Assembly: GCF_024699275.1 (NCBI RefSeq)
Contig: NZ_JAILPX010000063.1
Coordinates: forward strand, 1 to 64,000
Direction of reading: 5' to 3'
Length of the DNA: 64,000 nucleotides
Source of the DNA: Selenomonas sp.
Lineage (GTDB): Bacteria > Bacillota_C > Negativicutes > Selenomonadales > Selenomonadaceae
Positions 1 through 9,301 of the stretch are shown here, one piece after another. Within the stretch, counting starts at the first letter, position 1; each line of letters starts with the position of its first letter. A model generated the notes under the pieces. It was not told the DNA's origin. It worked only from the letters and a program-made list of their open reading frames with translations, and did no database searches. A program made the translations under genes and the position numbers.

Positions 1-1
1 C

Positions 2-457
2 GGGTTGGAAATTGGTGCAATCGCTGCACCGCTTCTCTTCCATGCCATCTATGGCATCTACATCTGCCTGCAGGCTAAGAACAACCCGGGACGTTATGGC
101 TATGTCCGCAACTGGCAGTTTGCCCTGCAGCGCTGGACGGCATGGTTCCTCGTTGTGTTCCTCGTATGGCACATCTTCTATCTGCGTATCTTCACGAAAG
201 GTATCGCTGGTACGCCGATTTCCTATGAACTCCTGCAGAGCTATTTCGTGGCAAATCCTGCCTATGCTCTCTTGTACATCCTTGGCATGTTCGCTGCCAT
301 CTTCCATTTCTGCAATGGTATCACCACCTTCTGCATGACCTGGGGTATTGCGAAAGGTCCCCGCGTCCAGAATGTGATTAGTGCACTGAGCATGGGTCTC
401 TGCGCTGTGCTGTGCCTCGTGACGCTGGCATTTATGGGCAGCTACTTTGTGATGTAA
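2..457 (+). CDS. sdhC: Succinate dehydrogenase/fumarate reductase cytochrome b subunit, 5' end missing
   Basis: Membrane anchor subunit that carries electrons between the quinone pool and the flavoprotein/iron-sulfur subunits at the inner membrane. The frame is open to the left edge, so this is a partial gene; the TTG at 5 is not the true start. About 150 residues remain, with four hydrophobic segments and membrane histidines in WHIFYL and IFHFCNG that fit heme b ligands of the b558 family. The full family protein is about 200 residues. It lies 35 bases before sdhA in the order C-A-B, as in Bacillus and Wolinella. Direction (succinate oxidation or fumarate reduction) cannot be told; in a fermentative anaerobe fumarate reduction is likely. 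Confidence 0.88.
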   Translation, partial: GLEIGAIAAPLLFHAIYGIYICLQAKNNPGRYGYVRNWQFALQRWTAWFLVVFLVWHIFYLRIFTKGIAGTPISYELLQSYFVANPAYALLYILGMFAAIFHFCNGITTFCMTWGIAKGPRVQNVISALSMGLCAVLCLVTLAFMGSYFVM

Positions 458-492
458 TTGCCTTGTGTATGGCAAAGTAAAGGAGAATTTCA

Positions 493-2400
493 ATGGCTAA
501 TAAACCTGAAAAAAAGATTATTGTCGTAGGCGGTGGCCTCTCCGGCCTCATGGCTACGCTGAAAATCTGCGAAGACGGCGGTAAGGTTGACCTGTTCTCT
601 TACTGCCCGGTAAAACGTTCCCACTCCCTGTGCGCACAGGGCGGCATGAACGCCTGCATGGACACCAAGGGTGAGCATGACTCCATTTATGAACATTTTG
701 ATGATACCGTATACGGCGGTGACTTCTTAGCTGACCAGCTGGCTGTTAAAGGCATGGTTGAAGCAGCTCCGAAGCTCGTACATATGTTCGACCGCATGGG
801 CGTGCCCTTCACGCGTACGGCAGAAGGCGTACTTGACCTCCGTAACTTCGGTGGTCAGAAGAACAAGCGTACCGTATTTGCCGGCTCCACGACGGGTCAG
901 CAGCTCCTCTATGCTCTCGACGAGCAGGTTCGCCGTTGGGAAGTTAAGGGTGGCGTAAAGAAATATGAATTCTGGGAATTCATCAAAATCATCAAGAACA
1001 AAGACGGTGTTTGCCGTGGTATCGTTGCGCAGAACATGAACTCCAACGAAATTCAGGCATTCCCCGCTGATGTGGTAATCCTTGCTACTGGTGGTCCTGG
1101 CCAGGTATATGGTCGCTGCACGGCATCTACCATCTGCAATGGTTCTGCCGTATCCGCTGTTTACCAGCAGGGCGCAGAAATCGGCAACCCCGAATTCCTG
1201 CAGATTCATCCGACGGCTATTCCGGGCTCCGACAAGAACCGTTTGATGTCCGAAGCCTGCCGTGGTGAAGGCGGTCGCGTCTGGGTATATCGCAAGAACC
1301 CCAAGACGGGCGAAAAAGAACGTTGGTACTTCCTCGAAGATATGTATCCGGCATATGGCAACCTCGTACCGCGTGACGTTGCATCCCGTGCCATCTATAA
1401 GGTCGTTGTTCACATGGGTCTCGGCATGACCAACCCGAATCGCGTATATCTCGACCTGTCCCATATTCCGGCAGATTACCTCGAACGCAAGCTCGGCGGT
1501 ATTCTCGAAATGTACGATGATTTCGTAGGTCAGGACCCGCGTAAGGTGCCGATGGAAATCTTCCCGTCCATCCATTACTCTATGGGTGGTATCTGGGTAG
1601 ATAGAGAGCACCACACGAATATCCCGGGCCTGATGGCTTCCGGCGAATGCGACTACCAGTACCATGGTGCAAACCGTCTGGGTGCAAACTCCCTGCTGTC
1701 TGCAACGTACTCCGGCACCATCTCCGGTCCGGAAGCTCTGCGCCTTGCCCGCAGCGGCAAACTGGGTGATGCGCTTACGCAGGAAGAACTCGATGCAGCC
1801 CGTCAGGAATGCGTTGCTGAATTCGATAAGATTCGCAACATGAATGGTGCAGAAAATGCACATCAGATGCACCATGAACTCGGGGACATCATGTACAAAT
1901 ATGTGTCCATCGAACGCGATAACAACGGCCTCAAACAGTGCATGAAAGAACTCCATGCCCTCCTGAAACGTTGGGACAACATCGGTGTTACGGACCATGG
2001 CAACTGGGCTAACCAGGAAGCAATGTTTGTTCGTCAGCTCCGCAATATGATTATCTACGCTATGGCCATCACCAAGTCCGCTCTGCAGCGTGACGAAAGC
2101 CGCGGCGCTCATGCCAAGATCGTCCTCAAATCCGACTACGATAGCTGGGATGCAGCCAAGAAAAAGGCTTTCGATGAGAAAAATGGCAAATACCATTTCG
2201 ATGCCGCAACCGGCCGCGCTATGACGGATGATGGTAACGATGATTTGCTGTTCTTTGGTCGTGATGATGAGAAATTCATGCGTACCACGGTAGTATCCTT
2301 TGACGCTGCCAACAGTGAACCGGAAGTTACCTATCGTGAATTTGAGCACTCTCTCATTAAGCCGCGTCTGCGTAACTACGCTGTAGCTAAGAAAGAGTAA
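493..2400 (+). CDS. sdhA: Succinate dehydrogenase/fumarate reductase flavoprotein subunit
   Basis: FAD-binding catalytic subunit of 635 residues interconverting succinate and fumarate. The N-terminus shows the Rossmann motif VVGGGLSGLMA (about residues 11-21), followed by RSHSLCAQGGMNA, where the histidine is the usual covalent FAD attachment site. The dicarboxylate site motif YHGANRLGANSLL lies near residue 395. The ATG has the ribosome site AAAGGAG about 8 bases upstream. The gene sits between sdhC and sdhB with short gaps, so one operon. Length is between Bacillus SdhA and Wolinella FrdA. Family is certain; physiological direction is not. Confidence 0.96.
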   Translation: MANKPEKKIIVVGGGLSGLMATLKICEDGGKVDLFSYCPVKRSHSLCAQGGMNACMDTKGEHDSIYEHFDDTVYGGDFLADQLAVKGMVEAAPKLVHMFDRMGVPFTRTAEGVLDLRNFGGQKNKRTVFAGSTTGQQLLYALDEQVRRWEVKGGVKKYEFWEFIKIIKNKDGVCRGIVAQNMNSNEIQAFPADVVILATGGPGQVYGRCTASTICNGSAVSAVYQQGAEIGNPEFLQIHPTAIPGSDKNRLMSEACRGEGGRVWVYRKNPKTGEKERWYFLEDMYPAYGNLVPRDVASRAIYKVVVHMGLGMTNPNRVYLDLSHIPADYLERKLGGILEMYDDFVGQDPRKVPMEIFPSIHYSMGGIWVDREHHTNIPGLMASGECDYQYHGANRLGANSLLSATYSGTISGPEALRLARSGKLGDALTQEELDAARQECVAEFDKIRNMNGAENAHQMHHELGDIMYKYVSIERDNNGLKQCMKELHALLKRWDNIGVTDHGNWANQEAMFVRQLRNMIIYAMAITKSALQRDESRGAHAKIVLKSDYDSWDAAKKKAFDEKNGKYHFDAATGRAMTDDGNDDLLFFGRDDEKFMRTTVVSFDAANSEPEVTYREFEHSLIKPRLRNYAVAKKE

Positions 2401-2417
2401 GAGGGAGGACAATAACA

Positions 2418-3170
2418 ATGGCAGAACAGAAAAAAGTCAGATTCGTAATCGAGCGTCAGGACGGCCCTAATACGACTCCTTACACGCAAGAATTCGATGT
2501 AGATTACCGTCCGGGTCTCAACGTTGTTGCCGCTCTGATGGAAATCCAGAAGAACCCCGTCACGGTAGATGGCAAGAAGGTTGCTCCTGTTGTTTGGGAA
2601 TGCAATTGCTTGGAAAAAGTTTGTGGTGCCTGCATGATGGTCATCAACGGTAAAGCGCGTCAGGCTTGCTGCTCTTTGGTGGACAATCTGGAACAGCCAA
2701 TCCGGCTGCAGCCGGCGCGCACGTTCCCCGTTATCCGCGACCTGCTCATCGATCGCTCGGTAATGTTTGAAAGTCTTAAACGCATTCAGGGCTGGGTGGA
2801 AGTTGATGGTACCTGGGAAGTCAAGGATGCTCCTATTCAGGATCCCTATACGGCCCAGACGGCTTACGAGATTTCCCACTGCATGACCTGTGGCTGTTGC
2901 TTGGAAGCATGCCCCAACGTTGGTCCGCAGTCCGACTTTATCGGTCCGGCTCCAACGGTTCAGGCCTATCTCTTCAATCTGCATCCGCTGGGAAAATTCG
3001 ATGCACCGAAGCGCTTGAATGCCTTGATGGAAAAAGGCGGTATTACCAGCTGCGGCAACAGCCAGAACTGCGTAGAAGCCTGCCCGAAGAACATCAAACT
3101 GACGACCTATCTGGCTCAGCTCAATCGCGATGTCAACAAACAGGCCTTGAAGAATATCTTCAATCATTAA
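2418..3170 (+). CDS. sdhB: Succinate dehydrogenase/fumarate reductase iron-sulfur subunit
   Basis: Electron-transfer subunit of 250 residues linking FAD to the cytochrome b anchor. The ligand sets are visible in order: a 2Fe-2S ferredoxin motif CLEKVCGAC with a further cysteine after MMVINGKARQA; CMTCGCCLEACP for a 4Fe-4S cluster; and CGNSQNCVEACP for the 3Fe-4S-type cluster. The start follows sdhA by 17 bases with GGGAGGA upstream. It is the last gene of the operon and is followed directly by a strong terminator. Confidence 0.96.
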   Translation: MAEQKKVRFVIERQDGPNTTPYTQEFDVDYRPGLNVVAALMEIQKNPVTVDGKKVAPVVWECNCLEKVCGACMMVINGKARQACCSLVDNLEQPIRLQPARTFPVIRDLLIDRSVMFESLKRIQGWVEVDGTWEVKDAPIQDPYTAQTAYEISHCMTCGCCLEACPNVGPQSDFIGPAPTVQAYLFNLHPLGKFDAPKRLNALMEKGGITSCGNSQNCVEACPKNIKLTTYLAQLNRDVNKQALKNIFNH

Positions 3171-3188
3171 TTGCATAAGCAATCCAAG

Positions 3189-3215
3189 GGCTCCCGCCAT
3201 GCGGGGGCCTTTTTT
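3189..3215 (+). terminator. Rho-independent terminator after sdhB
   Basis: GGCTCCCGC, loop CAT, GCGGGGGCC, then six T. A nine-pair stem with one G-U, 19 bases after the sdhB stop. It ends the sdhCAB transcript. Confidence 0.9.
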
Positions 3216-3304
3216 CTATGGATTATTGCTGTATGGGCATCCCTGTATTAAAATAGGGAGAAGGAGTATTTACGCGTCTAAGGAACCATAGCAGTGAAAG
3301 GACG

Positions 3305-3868
3305 ATGGATATGAAGCAGAACAGAATTTTAATTGTGGTGGATATGCAGAAGGATTTTATTGATGGTGCGCTGGGGACTCCGGAGGCAGTGGCCATTGTG
3401 GACCCTGTAGCAGGGAAAATCCGGGAGGCCCAGGCAAATGGTGATATGGTGTTGTTTACCCGGGACACGCATTTAGAAAATTACCGGGAAACGGAAGAGG
3501 GAAAGAATCTGCCGGTACCGCATTGCATCAAGGGAACCGCCGGCTGGCAAATCAGTGAGAAATTGACTGGTAGAGATGTGGACCATTGTTTTGATAAATA
3601 CACCTTTGGTTCACTGGAAATGGGACATTTCTTGAAAACGATGTCTCAAGAGGCGGTAAGTTGGCGCATTGAACTAGTGGGATTGTGTACGGACATTTGC
3701 GTCTTATCCAATGCGGTAATTGCTAAGGCAGCTTTGCCTAATGCCCATATCGTGGTTGATGCTGCCTGTTGTGCAGGCGTTACGCCAGCATCCCACGATA
3801 CGGCCTTAAATGCCATGAAGGCCATTCAGGTGGAGGTGCTCAATCAGGGGAAAGAAAATTGGCGATAG
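3305..3868 (+). CDS. Isochorismatase-like cysteine hydrolase (nicotinamidase-like)
   Basis: Small hydrolase of 187 residues of the isochorismatase fold. The catalytic triad of the nicotinamidase branch is visible: D13 in VVDMQKDF, K98 in FDKYTFGS, and the nucleophile C132 in GLCTDICVLS. RDTHLENY (D54, H56) plus H73 fit the metal site of PncA-type enzymes, so nicotinamide deamidation for NAD salvage is the best guess. Related family members act on other amides. The gene appears monocistronic, with its own upstream gap. ATG 3305 and ATG 3311 are both possible; AAAGGA at 3297-3302 favours the second. Confidence 0.85.
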   Translation: MDMKQNRILIVVDMQKDFIDGALGTPEAVAIVDPVAGKIREAQANGDMVLFTRDTHLENYRETEEGKNLPVPHCIKGTAGWQISEKLTGRDVDHCFDKYTFGSLEMGHFLKTMSQEAVSWRIELVGLCTDICVLSNAVIAKAALPNAHIVVDAACCAGVTPASHDTALNAMKAIQVEVLNQGKENWR

Positions 3869-3979
3869 AATAGGAAAGAACGGGCATTTCTCCGGTTTTT
3901 TCTTGCCTAATACCAGTGTTTAGGTATATCATATAATGAGTGGGTATATTGCCCAAAAGATGATAATCGGCAATGTAGG

Positions 3980-5692
3980 ATGATAATTATGAGAAAGAAT
4001 AATCGTATTCCCCTAAGCCCGTGTTTACGCCGTTTCCGGTTCTATTTTGATCTCTTAGGAAGAACGACAAAGGAATATCTGTTCTTCATCGATTTGCAGG
4101 AGAATCTGGCAATGGTGTCGCCGAATATGGTCAATGAGTTTGATTTGCCCGGCGAGATTATGTATGATTTTGATAAACACTGGGGTCCGTTGGTTCATCC
4201 GGAGGAGCGCGGACATTATCAGGCAGACCTTAGCAAAGTCATGGCATCTAAGGTGCCATGTGAACTCAATATGGAGTATCGAGTTAAAACCCGAAAAGGC
4301 GAATATGTCTGGATATGTTTTCGTGGCAGGGAAGGCATGGACCGGGATGGCAAACCGTATATGTTTATTGGGACAATGTCCAGGATGGCGCAGCGCAATC
4401 AGGCGGATGAAGTTACGGGGCTGCTCAATAAGTATCAGTTTGAGCACGGAGTAAAGATGGCCTTGGCCCAATACCGGGCTACTGGTGAGGGTGGTGCCAT
4501 TATGGTGATGGGCCTGGATAATTTCAAGATTGTCAATGAGACGTACAATCGCATGACCGGGGATTTGGTCTTGAAGCGGGTGGCGGATGCAATTGGCAAT
4601 GTCATCCCCTCAGAATTGACGCTGTTTAAGCTGGATGGTGATCAGTTTGCGGTGATTTATCCCGGAGCTAAGGAGACGGAAGTGGCGGAAATCTTTGCCA
4701 GCGTGCAAAGTGCTTTGTCCCGGCCCCAGGATATTGATGGTCATCAGTATTTCTGTACAGCTTCTTGCGGTACAGTATTCTATCCCGAAGCGGGAAAAGA
4801 TTATCTTGTGCTGCATAAGCATGCTGAAGCGGCTATGGATATCGCTAAGCGGGGAGGCAAGAACCGGAATACCATATTCAGTAAGGAGCAGTATAATCGT
4901 TGGGTTCGTTCTATTTCCATGCGGGACAGCATTTGGGAAAGTGTCGAAAACGACTGCGTAGGATTTAGTCTGTTTTTCCAACCCCAGGTCAGTGCTGTGG
5001 AACAGAAGCTCATTGGCGCTGAGGCGCTGTTACGCTGGAAGAATCCCAAGGGCCGGATGGTGGCCCCCATGGAATTTATCCCCATTTTGGAAGAGACCAA
5101 GCTGATTATCCCCGTAGGGAAGTGGGTGGCTGAACAAGCAATCAAGACCTGTAAGAAATGGCGCCGTTATGTGCCGGATTTCCGGGTCAGCATCAATATG
5201 AGTTACGAGCAGATCAAGGATTTGTCTTTCAAGACCTTTGTGGAGGAATGTCTGGAACGCTATGATATGCCTGCGGATTCAATTGTGTTGGAACTTACGG
5301 AAAGTAAGATTGTAGCCGATTGGTCCTTTATCAACAAACAGTTTGATGCTATCCGCGAGAAGGGGATTGCCGTGGCTATGGATGACTTTGGCACAGGCTA
5401 TTCATCTTTGGCTTCCCTGAAGAACCTTTCCTGTGATATCGTGAAAATCGATCGGGAATTTGTGAAAAAAATTCTGGAAAATGAGTTTGACCGCCGTTTG
5501 GTTCAGTATGTGGTGGACCTTTGCCATAGTATTGGCATTCAGTGTTGTATAGAAGGCGTGGAGGAAGAAGCCGAATACGAGCTTTTGACCAAGGAATGTA
5601 AAGCGGATACGATTCAGGGCTATTTGTTTGGCCATCCGGAGAGCGTGGCTGACTTTGAAGAGAAATTTTTGAAATTGGAGAAAGAGGAATAA
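3980..5692 (+). CDS. PAS-GGDEF-EAL protein, likely c-di-GMP phosphodiesterase
   Basis: Cytosolic signalling protein of 570 residues with no membrane segment. Residues about 30-140 are PAS-like, 145-300 a GGDEF domain, 315-565 an EAL domain. The cyclase signature is degenerate (DGDQF at 219-223 instead of GGDEF) and no RxxD inhibitory site is seen, so cyclase activity is unlikely. The EAL domain keeps its catalytic set: E348 in GAEALLRW, N406, E438, DDFGTGYSS at 468-476, K489, E525, and QGYLFGHP. I infer that it degrades c-di-GMP, tuned by the PAS and GGDEF parts. ATG 3989 has better ribosome-site spacing than ATG 3980. The stop overlaps the queF start by one base. Confidence 0.88.
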   Translation: MIIMRKNNRIPLSPCLRRFRFYFDLLGRTTKEYLFFIDLQENLAMVSPNMVNEFDLPGEIMYDFDKHWGPLVHPEERGHYQADLSKVMASKVPCELNMEYRVKTRKGEYVWICFRGREGMDRDGKPYMFIGTMSRMAQRNQADEVTGLLNKYQFEHGVKMALAQYRATGEGGAIMVMGLDNFKIVNETYNRMTGDLVLKRVADAIGNVIPSELTLFKLDGDQFAVIYPGAKETEVAEIFASVQSALSRPQDIDGHQYFCTASCGTVFYPEAGKDYLVLHKHAEAAMDIAKRGGKNRNTIFSKEQYNRWVRSISMRDSIWESVENDCVGFSLFFQPQVSAVEQKLIGAEALLRWKNPKGRMVAPMEFIPILEETKLIIPVGKWVAEQAIKTCKKWRRYVPDFRVSINMSYEQIKDLSFKTFVEECLERYDMPADSIVLELTESKIVADWSFINKQFDAIREKGIAVAMDDFGTGYSSLASLKNLSCDIVKIDREFVKKILENEFDRRLVQYVVDLCHSIGIQCCIEGVEEEAEYELLTKECKADTIQGYLFGHPESVADFEEKFLKLEKEE

Positions 5693-6186
5693 TGTCAAGA
5701 GACAAGAAAGAAGAAGAAATTACCCTGCTGGGCAAGAAAAAGGTCAATTATCATTACGATTATTGCCCGGAAATATTGGAGACTTTTCAGAATCGGCACC
5801 CGGATAATGATTACTGGGTGAAATTCAACTGTCCTGAGTTTACAGCGCTATGTCCAATTACCGGCCAGCCGGATTATGCGACCATCTATATCAGCTATAT
5901 TCCCAATAAAAGGATGGTGGAGAGCAAATCCTTGAAATTGTACCTGGTGAGCTTCCGCAATCATGGGGATTTTCATGAAGATGTGGTCAATGTTATCATG
6001 AAGGATTTAGTGAAACTGATGGAACCCAAGTATATTGAAGTTTGGGGCAAGTTCCTGCCTCGAGGGGGGATATCCATTGACCCGTACGCAAATTATGGTC
6101 AGCCTGGTACCAAGTATGAAGAACTTGCTTGGCATCGTTTTGCCGAGCATGATATGGTGGCCATGGATAAGGTGGATAACCGCTAA
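5692..6186 (+). CDS. queF: NADPH-dependent preQ0 reductase QueF
   Basis: Reduces 7-cyano-7-deazaguanine (preQ0) to preQ1 in queuosine synthesis for tRNA. The 164-residue length matches the short unimodular QueF class. C54 in [11 protein letters not shown] is the nucleophile that forms the thioimide, D61 the acid; ESKSLKLY (from residue 77) is the family NADPH/substrate motif. The ATG overlaps the stop of the preceding EAL gene (TAATG), so the two are translationally linked. No other queuosine gene is in the window. Confidence 0.96.
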   Translation: MSRDKKEEEITLLGKKKVNYHYDYCPEILETFQNRHPDNDYWVKFNCPEFTALCPITGQPDYATIYISYIPNKRMVESKSLKLYLVSFRNHGDFHEDVVNVIMKDLVKLMEPKYIEVWGKFLPRGGISIDPYANYGQPGTKYEELAWHRFAEHDMVAMDKVDNR

Positions 6187-6211
6187 CGACTAGACCCTGG
6201 GAGGAGATTCC

Positions 6212-7039
6212 TTGCTAAGACGTCAAAAACGTATTGCCTTGATTAATGATATAACCGGATTTGGCCGTTGTTCGGTGACTGTGGAGCTGCCGCTGTTGTC
6301 GGCCATGAAGATTCAGGCATGTCCTTTACCTACGGCTATCCTGTCGGTACACACTGGCTTTGAGCATCATTATCTGGATGATTATACAACGCGGATGAAA
6401 CCTTACATGGACAGCTGGGAGAAAAACCAGCTGTCCTTTGATGGTATTTGCACGGGCTTTTTGGGGTCGGTGAAACAGATTGCCATTGTGGAGGACTTTA
6501 TCCGCCGCTTTAAGCAGCCCTATACCCGGGTGATGGTTGACCCTGTGATGGGGGATAACGGTAAACTGTATAGTTCCTATACCATGGAAATGTGCGCGGA
6601 GATGCGCCGCCTGCTGGCTTATGCGGATTTGGTGACACCAAATCTTACAGAAGCCTGTCTATTACTGGATATTCCCTACCCGCAGAATGGCCAGGTTTCC
6701 GATGACGAATTGGAATATATGGCCAGTGAATTGGCCGCGCAAGGCCCATCCCAGGTGATTATCACAGGTCTGCATGGTGCGGATAATCTGCGGAATTTCA
6801 TCTATGAGGCTGGCCGGGGGAAGGTCCTCACCGTGGAAAAGGTAGGGGGCGATCGTTCAGGGACCGGGGATGCCTTTGCTGCCATTGTGGCCGGTAGTTT
6901 GCTTAATGGAGAAACGCTGGAACAGGCGGCGGTTAAGGCGGCGAACTTTATTAAAAAATGTTTGGGCTATGCAGTGGAATTGGATTTACCGTGGAATTAT
7001 GGTTTACCATTTGAAGAATATCTTAGGGAGCTGAAGTGA
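6212..7039 (+). CDS. pdxY: Pyridoxamine/pyridoxal kinase
   Basis: Ribokinase-fold enzyme of 275 residues that phosphorylates B6 vitamers for pyridoxal phosphate salvage. The N-terminus has NDITGFGRCS, typical of pyridoxal kinases; DPVMGDNG (about 110-117), TPNLTEA (about 146-152) and GDRSGTGDAFAAI (about 215-227, anion hole and catalytic Asp) are in place. The start is TTG at 6212, chosen because GGGAGGAG lies six bases upstream and no ATG fits. It is followed by the radical SAM gene after one base, so they are cotranscribed. PdxY and PdxK cannot be told apart with certainty. Confidence 0.9.
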   Translation: MLRRQKRIALINDITGFGRCSVTVELPLLSAMKIQACPLPTAILSVHTGFEHHYLDDYTTRMKPYMDSWEKNQLSFDGICTGFLGSVKQIAIVEDFIRRFKQPYTRVMVDPVMGDNGKLYSSYTMEMCAEMRRLLAYADLVTPNLTEACLLLDIPYPQNGQVSDDELEYMASELAAQGPSQVIITGLHGADNLRNFIYEAGRGKVLTVEKVGGDRSGTGDAFAAIVAGSLLNGETLEQAAVKAANFIKKCLGYAVELDLPWNYGLPFEEYLRELK

Positions 7040-7040
7040 T

Positions 7041-7700
7041 TTGTTAGTCTATGCAACCCATAAAGGCGGCAGATATTTACCGCTGGAGGAAAGTCTGCAA
7101 GAACAGCCAGAGGGGAAAAGAAATCTCTATGTGAACATTACCAATGCCTGTAATTGTTCCTGTACGTTCTGTCTGCGTAATATGAAGAAGATGGCGGAAG
7201 ATTCCAGTTTGTGGCTGAAAAAACAGCCTACGGTGGAGGATTTGAAGGCTGCTCTGGATGGTGTACCTTGGCCGTATATCCAGGAAGTGGTGTTCTGTGG
7301 TTTTGGGGAGCCTACTATGCAGCTTACGACTTTGGTCGAACTGCTTCATTATGTGAAGCAGAAGCATCCAGAATTGCCGACCAGACTTAATACCAACGGT
7401 TTGGGGGAACTGGAATACGGTCGGGAAATTGCAGCAGATTTCCAGGGGGTGCTGGATACCATATCCATCAGCCTCAATGCTTCTAATGCCGAGCGCTATT
7501 ACGAATTGACCAGGGCAAAATACGGCCTGCAATCTTATGAAGCGATGCTGGATTTTGCTGAACATAGCAAGAAATATGTGCCCCATGTGGTGCTTACCAT
7601 TGTGGACAAGGTGGAGGGACCGGAAGAGATTGCCAAATGTAAGGAAATCTGTGCCCAACGCAATTTAACCTTGCGGGTAAGAGAATATGAGGAGAGCTGA
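7041..7700 (+). CDS. TatD-associated radical SAM protein
   Basis: Short radical SAM protein of 219 residues. The cluster motif CNCSCTFC (CxxxCxxC, residues about 36-43) follows NLYVNITNA, and CGFGEPTM is the SAM-binding GE-type motif. The compact form without a SPASM domain resembles the family usually found beside tatD nucleases; no tatD is in this window and the substrate is unknown. The TTG start lies one base after the pdxY stop with TTAGGGAG upstream. A terminator follows. Confidence 0.8.
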   Translation: MLVYATHKGGRYLPLEESLQEQPEGKRNLYVNITNACNCSCTFCLRNMKKMAEDSSLWLKKQPTVEDLKAALDGVPWPYIQEVVFCGFGEPTMQLTTLVELLHYVKQKHPELPTRLNTNGLGELEYGREIAADFQGVLDTISISLNASNAERYYELTRAKYGLQSYEAMLDFAEHSKKYVPHVVLTIVDKVEGPEEIAKCKEICAQRNLTLRVREYEES

Positions 7701-7725
7701 TTTCGTCAGATTGGCGATGGCATAG

Positions 7726-7760
7726 AAAAATGCTGGTGGAGTTTTTCCACCAGCATTTTT
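7726..7760. terminator. Bidirectional terminator
   Basis: Perfect 15-bp inverted repeat AAAAATGCTGGTGGA / TCCACCAGCATTTTT with loop GTTTT. A- and T-rich ends on both arms let it serve the radical SAM gene (+) and the convergent Bax-inhibitor-like gene (-). Confidence 0.92.
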
Positions 7761-7774
7761 CGGTTGCGGTATAC

Positions 7775-8497
7775 TTAGTCATCGCTCATATTGCTGATGG
7801 TCAGCAGTAGGTCGATGCAGCGTACATAAAGCCAAATCAAGGTAATCAAAAGGGAGAAAGCACAGAACCATTCGTAATCCTTGGGCAGGCCCTGGGATAC
7901 AGCTTCTTGAATCTGGCTATAATCGATCAGGAGACAGGCAGTGGCCAGACCGATAATCAGCAGGTTGATGCCGATGCCAATCAGGCCGCCATCCATAAAG
8001 CCAAAATCCACACTGAAGAAATAGGATAGGACAAAACGCAGGAGGTAGCCGAATAGCAGGCCCAGCAAAGCAATGGTAACACCCTTACTGAATTTTGCGT
8101 CCACGGTAATCCATCCTTGGCTGAAGACAAGGGCAGCAGCGATGGCGATGGTGAAGGTGAGGAGTACTGCCTGAAGGACTGCTCCAGGTAAGAAGGCTTC
8201 GGCTATCATGGAGAGCATGGCAATGGAAGCGCCCTCAAAGATGGCAAACAGTGGTGAAATAAAGCCTGCTGTTCCTGGTTTGAAGCTGACAATCAAGGTC
8301 ATGATCAGACACCCGGCACAAGCTACTCCTGTGGTAACCATGGTTGCATAGCCACTGATAATCGTAGCAAAGGCTGCAGCAGTTACCAATAGGATCATTA
8401 GGATTTCCTTGACGGCCACACCTGCATAGCTGGCCGTTTCGGTTAGGAAGGATTCCTGACGAAGGTCTTGAATCTTGCTGAGCATAGGATTTTCCAT
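7775..8497 (-). CDS. Bax inhibitor-1/YccA-like membrane protein
   Basis: Integral membrane protein of about 240 residues with seven hydrophobic segments and a polar N-terminus of about 30 residues. The length and the repeated small-residue helices match the BaxI_1/YccA group of the BI-1 family. Bacterial members are linked to pH-sensitive calcium leak or FtsH regulation, but the role here is unknown. I chose ATG 8497 because GGGAG at 8507-8511 sits nine bases upstream; an ATG at 8506 directly abuts that site. Monocistronic and convergent with the radical SAM gene. Confidence 0.82.
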   Translation of the reverse strand: MENPMLSKIQDLRQESFLTETASYAGVAVKEILMILLVTAAAFATIISGYATMVTTGVACAGCLIMTLIVSFKPGTAGFISPLFAIFEGASIAMLSMIAEAFLPGAVLQAVLLTFTIAIAAALVFSQGWITVDAKFSKGVTIALLGLLFGYLLRFVLSYFFSVDFGFMDGGLIGIGINLLIIGLATACLLIDYSQIQEAVSQGLPKDYEWFCAFSLLITLIWLYVRCIDLLLTISNMSDD

Positions 8498-8585
8498 AAA
8501 ATACATCTCCCATCATAAAATAATAATTACACTTTAATTTTATCATAAATAGAGCAAATAGGACAGGGAGAACAGTACATAAAGC

Positions 8586-8612
8586 AAGCCGGCACGCATC
8601 ACGTACCGGCTT
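8586..8612. terminator. Hairpin, probable terminator of the decayed gene
   Basis: AAGCCGGCACG / CGTACCGGCTT with loop CATCA and one C-A mismatch. It lies past the 3' end of the decayed minus-strand gene and upstream of the Bax-inhibitor-like gene. T-runs are weak on both sides. Confidence 0.5.
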
Positions 8613-8720
8613 TATTTATGGATATTCATCGATATTAACTTATCCTTCTCATATTCATTTGTCGGCGTGGATTTCCTCTCGAGCAGAAATCCCGCGCAGT
8701 GTTCCATAATATATGGATGT

Positions 8721-9146
8721 TCAGCTGAAACACTTTTGAATACACAGATTCAGTTGTTGCACGTGCGTTAATCTCTCATTCGATAACGATAGGTTTACTA
8801 CAGTTTCGATGCTCATAGAGACTCGTAAAGAATTACCCAGGGTAGCAGTTTTTTGCTCCTTTTTACCTAAGCGTTGTGCGCCTTACTTCCAACAGCTGTG
8901 AGTACATCTGGCGGCTTATAACCATCATCATGTCTCTTTTCGCTTTGTTGGATAATCTTGTACTTCACCAATGCACTTGCTAGCTAGGTGGCTAAGGAGC
9001 TCCTGCTGAGTGATTTCTTCAATAAACGCTCACATCCTTTCCTAAAACAAGTATGTAAGGTTTTGAAGAGAGCCTGTTTCGGCTAGATACTCACCTGCTA
9101 AAATTTCAAACGACAGAATTACTTTTCTAGTGGTTTGCATATCCAT
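8721..9146 (-). pseudogene. Decayed protein gene of unknown family
   Basis: This stretch has no intact gene, yet its minus strand carries successive protein-like frames. From ATG 9146 (AAGAAGAG upstream) a frame reads MDMQTTRKVILSFEILAGEY and on, meets TAG and TGA stops, then resumes as AFIEEITQQELLSHLASK and on. A second frame gives HDDGYKPPDVLTAVGSKAHN, and a third gives LGKKEQKTATLGNSLRVSMS running to a TGA at 8721-8723. Together they look like one ancestral protein of about 140 residues broken by at least two stops and two frameshifts. I do not recognise the family. The 34-residue first piece alone could be mistaken for a small gene. The rest of the 8.5-9.3 kb gap shows only the hairpin at 8586. 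Confidence 0.42.
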
Positions 9147-9301
9147 CTCTTCTTTACAAGTTCATAATACCATATTTATCTGATAATTGCAATGCTTTTG
9201 AATAATAAAATTAAGATTTTGAGAGAAATTATCGTAAACCACAGAATAGAATTATGTAGTATAATAAATATGACATTTGTAACGGAAAAGGAGCAGTGGC
9301 A

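Noticed and set aside
727..2418. 563-codon ORF antisense to sdhA
   Set aside because: Long mirror frame caused by strong codon bias in sdhA; no family features.
8821..8880. AbrB/MazE-like antitoxin suggested by KTATLGNSLRVS in the decayed region
   Set aside because: The match is a few residues only and no toxin gene lies beside it.
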